64,000 bases of DNA, taken from NCBI RefSeq assembly GCF_003626695.1, contig NZ_RBAH01000025.1:62001-126000 (forward strand), read 5' to 3'. The translations under genes and the position numbers were made by a program. This DNA comes from Paenibacillus ginsengarvi (GTDB lineage: Bacteria; Bacillota; Bacilli; Paenibacillales; NBRC-103111). Under the pieces are notes generated by a model. The model did no database searches. It was not told the DNA's origin and saw only the letters and a list, made by a program, of their open reading frames with translations. Below are positions 59,982-64,000 of the stretch, one piece after another (positions within the stretch are counted from its first letter, which is position 1; the number at the start of each line of letters is the position of its first letter).

Positions 59982-60545
59982 TTACGGACGATTTATCGAA
60001 TCGTTTGCTTTTAAAACAACCTGTTCCCGGCGCAAACGCCGCTTCTCGGAACGCCTTGCCGTAAACAGCCCAAGCAGCTGCTTAAGCGGGAAATACAGCA
60101 GCAGCGCCATCGCTGTACCGTTCACCATCCCCCCGACGATCAGCTTGGCGTTCATATAAATCATTTTTCTGAGCCAATGGGGCAAAAGCGATATCCAATT
60201 GCCCAAATGGTCCGGTAAAATAAAACCTCCGACCTTCGCATTCAGAAAAGCTACCGGGATATAAATGATTTTCCCGAAAACAAAACCGATCAGAGCCCCG
60301 GCCAGGCTCGCCCGAAACAAATAAACGAGAGGGAAAATAAGGAAAAAGGCCAGCCCGAATGTAGGCAGCGTGAACATTTCCACCGCCAAACCGATGGAAA
60401 AGCCGGCCGCTACTTTGGCGGCACCGCCCTTCGCCCGGGACAATTGTAAATACTTATATTTGAACCACCGGGTCATCCCTCTCCATGCCTTGGCCCATCT
60501 CGACTTCGTACGAAAGTCTGCGGAACGCCCCTCTTGTACCGGCAT
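59982..60545 (-). CDS. DUF2062 membrane protein
   Basis: A 187-residue membrane protein with three to four hydrophobic segments (KVAAGFSIGLAVEMFTLPTF, FFLIFPLVYLFRASLAGALI, FGKIIYIPVAFLNAKVGGFI, VNGTAMALLLYFPLKQLLGL). It has the DUF2062 pattern of a glycine-rich SIGLAxEMFPxxG first helix. The function is unknown. It follows ispH by 13 bases on the same strand, so the two are in one operon. Confidence 0.85.
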   Translation of the reverse strand: MPVQEGRSADFRTKSRWAKAWRGMTRWFKYKYLQLSRAKGGAAKVAAGFSIGLAVEMFTLPTFGLAFFLIFPLVYLFRASLAGALIGFVFGKIIYIPVAFLNAKVGGFILPDHLGNWISLLPHWLRKMIYMNAKLIVGGMVNGTAMALLLYFPLKQLLGLFTARRSEKRRLRREQVVLKANDSINRP

Positions 60546-60557
60546 CGGTCATCATCC

Positions 60558-61508
60558 CTATTCTGTAGTTAGTACTTTTACCGGCGGGAGCAGCTTGTTC
60601 TTGTTTACAGTTCTTTTGATTTCCCATGTTTCCGGCTTGGCCGGGTCGAATTGTTCCAGAAATCCGATAACCTCTCTCGTGATCGGAGTCGGAGTGGATG
60701 CGCCCGAAGTAACACCAACCTTGGATAGGCCGTTCAGCCAGCCGATATCGATCTCCGACACATCGGAGATGCGGTAGGCCTTCGTTCCCGCAATTTCTTC
60801 CGACACCTGGGCAAGCCGGTTCGAATTGTTGCTTCGCGGATCGCCGACGACGAGGACGAGGTCGACTTCCTTCGCCTGCTCCGCTACCGCTTCCTGCCGA
60901 ACTTGCGTGGCCAGGCAAATTTCGTTATGAATTTCGGCGGACGGAAATTTGGCGATCAGCCGGTTCATAATATGACGAATGTCCCATTGGCTCATCGTCG
61001 TCTGATTCGTAATGATGATGCGGTCGGTCGACAAATGCAGCGCGTCGACTTCCTCCGCCCTCTCAATCAGATGCACGCGTTCCGGGGCGATCCCGATTGC
61101 GCCTTCCGGCTCCGGGTGCCCTTTCTTGCCAATATAGATAATCTCATAGCCCTGCCCCGTCTTCTCGCGAATTAAATCATGCGTCTTGGTCACATCGGGA
61201 CATGTGGCGTCCACGACGGTCAGCCCTTTCTCCCTGGCCCGCTGCCGCACTTCCGGAGAAACGCCGTGGGCGGTGAAAATGACCGTTCCTTTATCGATTT
61301 TCTCCAATATTTCAAGACGGTTGGCCCCGTCCAGCGTAATGACGCCTTCGTCCTCGAAAGCTTCGGTCACATGACTATTATGCACGATCATTCCCAAAAT
61401 ATAGATCGGCCGAGGCAGATCGAGGTTGCGGGCCGTTTGACGCGCGAGCACCATCGCATCGACAACGCCGTAGCAGTATCCTCTGGGAGAAATTTTCAGT
61501 ACTTCCAT
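60558..61508 (-). CDS. ispH: 4-hydroxy-3-methylbut-2-enyl diphosphate reductase
   Basis: A 316-residue [4Fe-4S] enzyme, the last step of the MEP isoprenoid pathway giving IPP and DMAPP. The three cluster cysteines are Cys12 (RGYCYGVV), Cys103 (DATCPDV) and Cys198 (NEICLATQ). The catalytic-type HNSHVTEAFEDEG, TAHGVSP, GKKGHPEPEG and TSGASTPTPI blocks are intact. I start at ATG 61508 (MEVLKISPRGYCYG); earlier in-frame starts extend into unrelated leader sequence with the dispersed repeat. The ribosome site is weak. DUF2062 is co-transcribed. Confidence 0.95.
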   Translation of the reverse strand: MEVLKISPRGYCYGVVDAMVLARQTARNLDLPRPIYILGMIVHNSHVTEAFEDEGVITLDGANRLEILEKIDKGTVIFTAHGVSPEVRQRAREKGLTVVDATCPDVTKTHDLIREKTGQGYEIIYIGKKGHPEPEGAIGIAPERVHLIERAEEVDALHLSTDRIIITNQTTMSQWDIRHIMNRLIAKFPSAEIHNEICLATQVRQEAVAEQAKEVDLVLVVGDPRSNNSNRLAQVSEEIAGTKAYRISDVSEIDIGWLNGLSKVGVTSGASTPTPITREVIGFLEQFDPAKPETWEIKRTVNKNKLLPPVKVLTTE

Positions 61509-61557
61509 CGCCATCGCCCGCTTTCGCCAACGAGTTAAACTCGAATAGAGTAGATAA

Positions 61558-61615
61558 CCCCACAAAGTGGAGCCAAAGCTCCGAAGCTCATTCCAAATAC
61601 TTTGCGGGGAGCCCC
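61558..61615 (+). repeat. Dispersed intergenic repeat, copy
   Basis: CCCCACAAAGTGGAGCCAAAG ... AATACTTTGCGGGGAGCCCC (58 bp), upstream of ispH. The ends CACAAAGT/ACTTTG are complementary. Confidence 0.75.
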
Positions 61616-61702
61616 GAAACTTATAAATTTTAGTAGTATAAAAACAAAGCCGTTTTCCCAATATCGCATGAAAATTTCGACTTTATTTTCATTATACCGT
61701 AT

Positions 61703-63163
61703 TCAATCTGGAGAAGAAAGCGAATGAAGCTCCGGCAGCCATACCGTAAACGTGGTACCTTCTTCCTTACGCGTCTTTACCTCGATCGAACCGTCGTGCT
61801 GATCAATGATCCACTTGGCTATGGAAAGCCCGAGCCCCGTGCCGGCTTTTTTGCCGCGGGAAGGATCGGCCCGGTAAAAACGCTCGAAAATATGCGGAAT
61901 TTCGTCCTTGTCCATGCCGATACCGGTATCGCTAATCCGAATCCCGAACTGCCCGCGGGCATGCAGCGCATCCAGCTTCACCGAGCCCTGCTCGGTATAT
62001 TTGAACGCATTTTCGATCAGGATGAACAGCAGCTGCTGCAAATAGTCTTTGTTGCCCCTGACGTAAGCCATGTTGAGGACATCGATATCGCCGGTTTGCC
62101 ATTCCGTGCTTCGCGGCAAAAACTGCGCGCGCCGGATGACTTCATCGACAAGCGATCTCAGCTCGATCGGTTCCTTGTTCATCGTAAACCCAGCGTCGGC
62201 TCGGGCCAGCGAAAGCATATCGTTGACCAGCCTCGACATCCGCTCCGCCTCGGAGGCAATATCATGCATCGCTTCCTTCGAAAGCTCGACGCTGCTTTCC
62301 TGGATTTGTTTCGTGCCGGACTCGTCTCCTGCCTTCAGCGCGGCCGTATTCCATATTTTTTCCAGCAGGTCGACATTGCCCCGAATGGTTGTGAGCGGGG
62401 TTCGCAGCTCGTGCGAGGCATCGGAAACAAAGCGTCTCTGCGCGCGATAAGCGTCGTCCAGCTCGGAGTACATGCCTTGGATGCGGGCCAGCATTCCGTT
62501 GATCGTATCCGTGAGCCGCCCGATTTCGTCCATCGGTCCGGTGTAATCGATCCGTTTGTTCAGATCGGCGCTTTTCTCGACCGTATTCGCCGCATCGATC
62601 ACATTTTCGATCGGCTTAAGCGCCTTGCGCGACAAAAACCAGCCTGCCGAGGCAGCGAACAATATCGTCAGCAAACCGACGGAAATCAAGATGAGCCGGA
62701 TATTTTGCAAAAAATGATCGACATCGTCCGTAAGCGTCGCCACCTGCAGCACGCCGACAAGCGATCCCTCGAGCAGCAGCGGGCTGTAATACATCAGCAT
62801 GTTGAATTCCTGATTGACCCGGATCTTCTCAAAAGAGACTCCGCCGTGAAGCACCTTGTTGATGCTCTCTTCCGAATAGGGCAGATTGCTGTTCAGATTG
62901 CTGGACCGTTTCACTTGTCCCTGAATCGAGATGCTCTGCATGTAGATGCCGGCCGACTTGAATTCGCGCAAATTCGGCAAGCTGAAAAAGAAGCCGTAGC
63001 CTTTAATTTCTTTATTGACCTCTTGCGCCTGTACGATCAGCTCATTGCGCAGGTCGGTTTGCAGCTTGTACGAAAAAAACGTATAGAGAGCGATTCCGAA
63101 AAAAAGCAAGGTCACCGCCAGTATGCTCGAATACCAAAGCGTCAAACGAAGACGTATCGACAC
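61703..63163 (-). CDS. Sensor histidine kinase with HAMP domain
   Basis: A 486-residue kinase. Two transmembrane helices (about 10-30 and 156-178) flank an extracellular sensor domain. A HAMP linker (about 180-235) joins the HisKA domain with SHELRTPLTTI and phospho-His251. The HATPase shows the N-box (LIENAFKYTEQG), DTGIGMDKDEI and GTGLGLSIAK. The start is GTG 63163. It is co-transcribed with the upstream response regulator (gap 6 bases). Confidence 0.93.
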   Translation of the reverse strand: MSIRLRLTLWYSSILAVTLLFFGIALYTFFSYKLQTDLRNELIVQAQEVNKEIKGYGFFFSLPNLREFKSAGIYMQSISIQGQVKRSSNLNSNLPYSEESINKVLHGGVSFEKIRVNQEFNMLMYYSPLLLEGSLVGVLQVATLTDDVDHFLQNIRLILISVGLLTILFAASAGWFLSRKALKPIENVIDAANTVEKSADLNKRIDYTGPMDEIGRLTDTINGMLARIQGMYSELDDAYRAQRRFVSDASHELRTPLTTIRGNVDLLEKIWNTAALKAGDESGTKQIQESSVELSKEAMHDIASEAERMSRLVNDMLSLARADAGFTMNKEPIELRSLVDEVIRRAQFLPRSTEWQTGDIDVLNMAYVRGNKDYLQQLLFILIENAFKYTEQGSVKLDALHARGQFGIRISDTGIGMDKDEIPHIFERFYRADPSRGKKAGTGLGLSIAKWIIDQHDGSIEVKTRKEEGTTFTVWLPELHSLSSPD

Positions 63164-63169
63164 TTGTCG

Positions 63170-63856
63170 TCAATCCCCTCTCAGAACGTAGCCCGCTCCC
63201 CGAACCGTCTGTATGATCCGTTTGCCGCCGTGCTCCTCCAGCTTTTGACGCAGCAGCGCCACGTATACTTCCAGCACGTTGGATTCGCCGCTGTAGTCGT
63301 AGCCCCATATTTTCTCCATAATAATGTCCCGGGACAACACCCGCTTCGGATTTTGCAAAAACAGATGCAGCAGGTCGAACTCCTTCGTCGTCAGCTCGAT
63401 CTTGTAATCACCCCGGACGACTTCTCTCGTATCCAGATCGAGCGTAATGTCTTCGTAGCCCATCCGGTTCGTCTTCTGCTCCGCCGTTTCTCCCCGTCTG
63501 CGCATCAGCGAGCGGAGGCGGGCCAGCAGCTCTTCCAGCGCAAAGGGCTTGACCAAATAGTCGTCGGCCCCTAGATCGAGCCCTTTCACTTTGTCGGCGA
63601 TATCGTCTTTGGCCGTCAGCATAAGAATCGGCACAGAGCTTCCGCTTTCCCTGACGCGGCGGCATACTTCCCAGCCGTCCATCTGCGGCATCATCACGTC
63701 GAGGATAATCAGAGCCGGCTCCATCGTCAGCATCATTTTCAGGCCTTCCGCTCCGTTGTTGGCGGTTGCTACCGTATATCCTTCGAATGCCAGCGACCGC
63801 CGGAGCATGGACGTAATTTTTTCATCGTCGTCTATTACAAGAATAGGTTCTCTCAA
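63170..63856 (-). CDS. OmpR-family response regulator
   Basis: A 228-residue regulator. The receiver domain has Asp53 and Lys103. The winged helix has the recognition region SNVLEVYVALLRQKL and ends IIQTVRGAGYVLRGD, close to the PhoP/CssR-type. The start is TTG 63856, eight bases after GGGAGGT. It partners the kinase immediately downstream. A double copy of the dispersed repeat lies just upstream of its ribosome site. Confidence 0.93.
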   Translation of the reverse strand: MREPILVIDDDEKITSMLRRSLAFEGYTVATANNGAEGLKMMLTMEPALIILDVMMPQMDGWEVCRRVRESGSSVPILMLTAKDDIADKVKGLDLGADDYLVKPFALEELLARLRSLMRRRGETAEQKTNRMGYEDITLDLDTREVVRGDYKIELTTKEFDLLHLFLQNPKRVLSRDIIMEKIWGYDYSGESNVLEVYVALLRQKLEEHGGKRIIQTVRGAGYVLRGD

Positions 63857-63876
63857 GTTCGTACCTCCCTAAGTTA

Positions 63877-63981
63877 CCCCAAAAAGTGAAGTGAAGCTTT
63901 GCAGCTTAATCCGATTACTTTTCGGGGAGCCCCAAATGCAACCCAAAAAGTGACGTGAAGCGTTGCAGCGCAATGCATTAC
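63877..63981 (+). repeat. Dispersed intergenic repeat, complete plus partial copy
   Basis: Complete copy CCCCAAAAAGTGAAGTGAAG ... CGATTACTTTTCGGGGAGCCCC at 63877-63933, then a partial copy CCCAAAAAGTGACGTGAAGC ... GCATTAC at 63942-63981. Inverted ends CCCCAAAAAGT/ACTTTTCGGGG can form a stem. Confidence 0.75.
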
Positions 63982-64000
63982 ATTTATCGTAGTATACCCT

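Noticed and set aside
61724..63574. 616-codon plus-strand frame across the two-component genes
   Set aside because: It spans two unrelated minus-strand genes and their junction and has no recognisable domain.
1..64000. Prophage, IS element, CRISPR array, rRNA or tRNA genes
   Set aside because: I looked for transposase and integrase motifs, regularly spaced direct repeats and tRNA-like cloverleaves and saw none; a tRNA scan was not run.

Overview
The window looks like a chromosomal segment from a Paenibacillus-type member of the Bacillota. The evidence is the moderately GC-rich DNA, the strong GGAGG-type ribosome binding sites with frequent GTG and TTG starts, the sporulation/stationary-phase genes (PrkA, an AbrB-type regulator), a giant S-layer-homology surface protein, undecaprenyl-phosphate wall enzymes (TagO-like, UppP), a GlpP antiterminator, DUF4183 proteins and GntR/solute-binding chimeras. 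I saw no rRNA, tRNA, prophage, IS element or CRISPR array. Most of the region is core or housekeeping DNA with accessory surface and sugar genes inserted between.

Layout. 1-7.7 kb: a DapA-type synthase cut by the window edge with a divergent LysR regulator, a glycerophosphodiesterase with the GlpP antiterminator, PrkA, a DUF2161 protein and a lipoprotein polysaccharide deacetylase. 7.8-16.9 kb: a BTAD response regulator and a double-kinase hybrid sensor, then a 1675-residue SLH surface protein behind a long leader rich in TGAACA/TGTTCA hexamers. 17-24 kb: a thioredoxin-reductase-like flavoprotein, a two-gene membrane/NAGPA operon, a 36-residue membrane peptide, a histidyl-tRNA synthetase gene behind what looks like a complete histidine leader-peptide attenuator, an AbrB-type regulator, TrmL and an orphan OmpR regulator. 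24-31 kb: a GntR/solute-binding-protein chimera, a large secreted propeller protein and a three-gene operon (cyclase, AAC(3)-like acyltransferase, sugar-isomerase-like). 31-41 kb: TagO-like transferase, AraC regulator, SerC, ThpR, an SGNH/MBOAT acylation pair, a TRM11-like methylase and two paired amidohydrolases. 41-49 kb: a second GntR/solute-binding chimera with a dehydrogenase and a cre-linked lipoprotein binding protein, UppP, and an ApbE/ferric-reductase-like operon. 49-58 kb: a two-component pair, a DUF1800/DUF1501 pair, a triple-repeat secreted protein, a type I-beta-looking glutamine synthetase and a tandem DUF4183 gene. 58-64 kb: AroF-type DAHP synthase, IspH with a DUF2062 membrane protein, and a third two-component pair.

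The most notable observation is upstream of hisS (21514-21720, minus strand). A consensus sigma-A promoter is followed 25 bases later by a well-placed Shine-Dalgarno sequence and a 15-codon peptide with three consecutive His codons. Mutually exclusive hairpins follow and end in an 11-bp terminator with seven T. This is ribosome-mediated attenuation in a gene and phylum where T-box control is expected. Other points of interest are the two transcription factors with an ABC-type solute-binding domain as the apparent ligand sensor, a dispersed palindromic intergenic repeat family, and a hybrid kinase whose first kinase module has lost its phosphoacceptor His.
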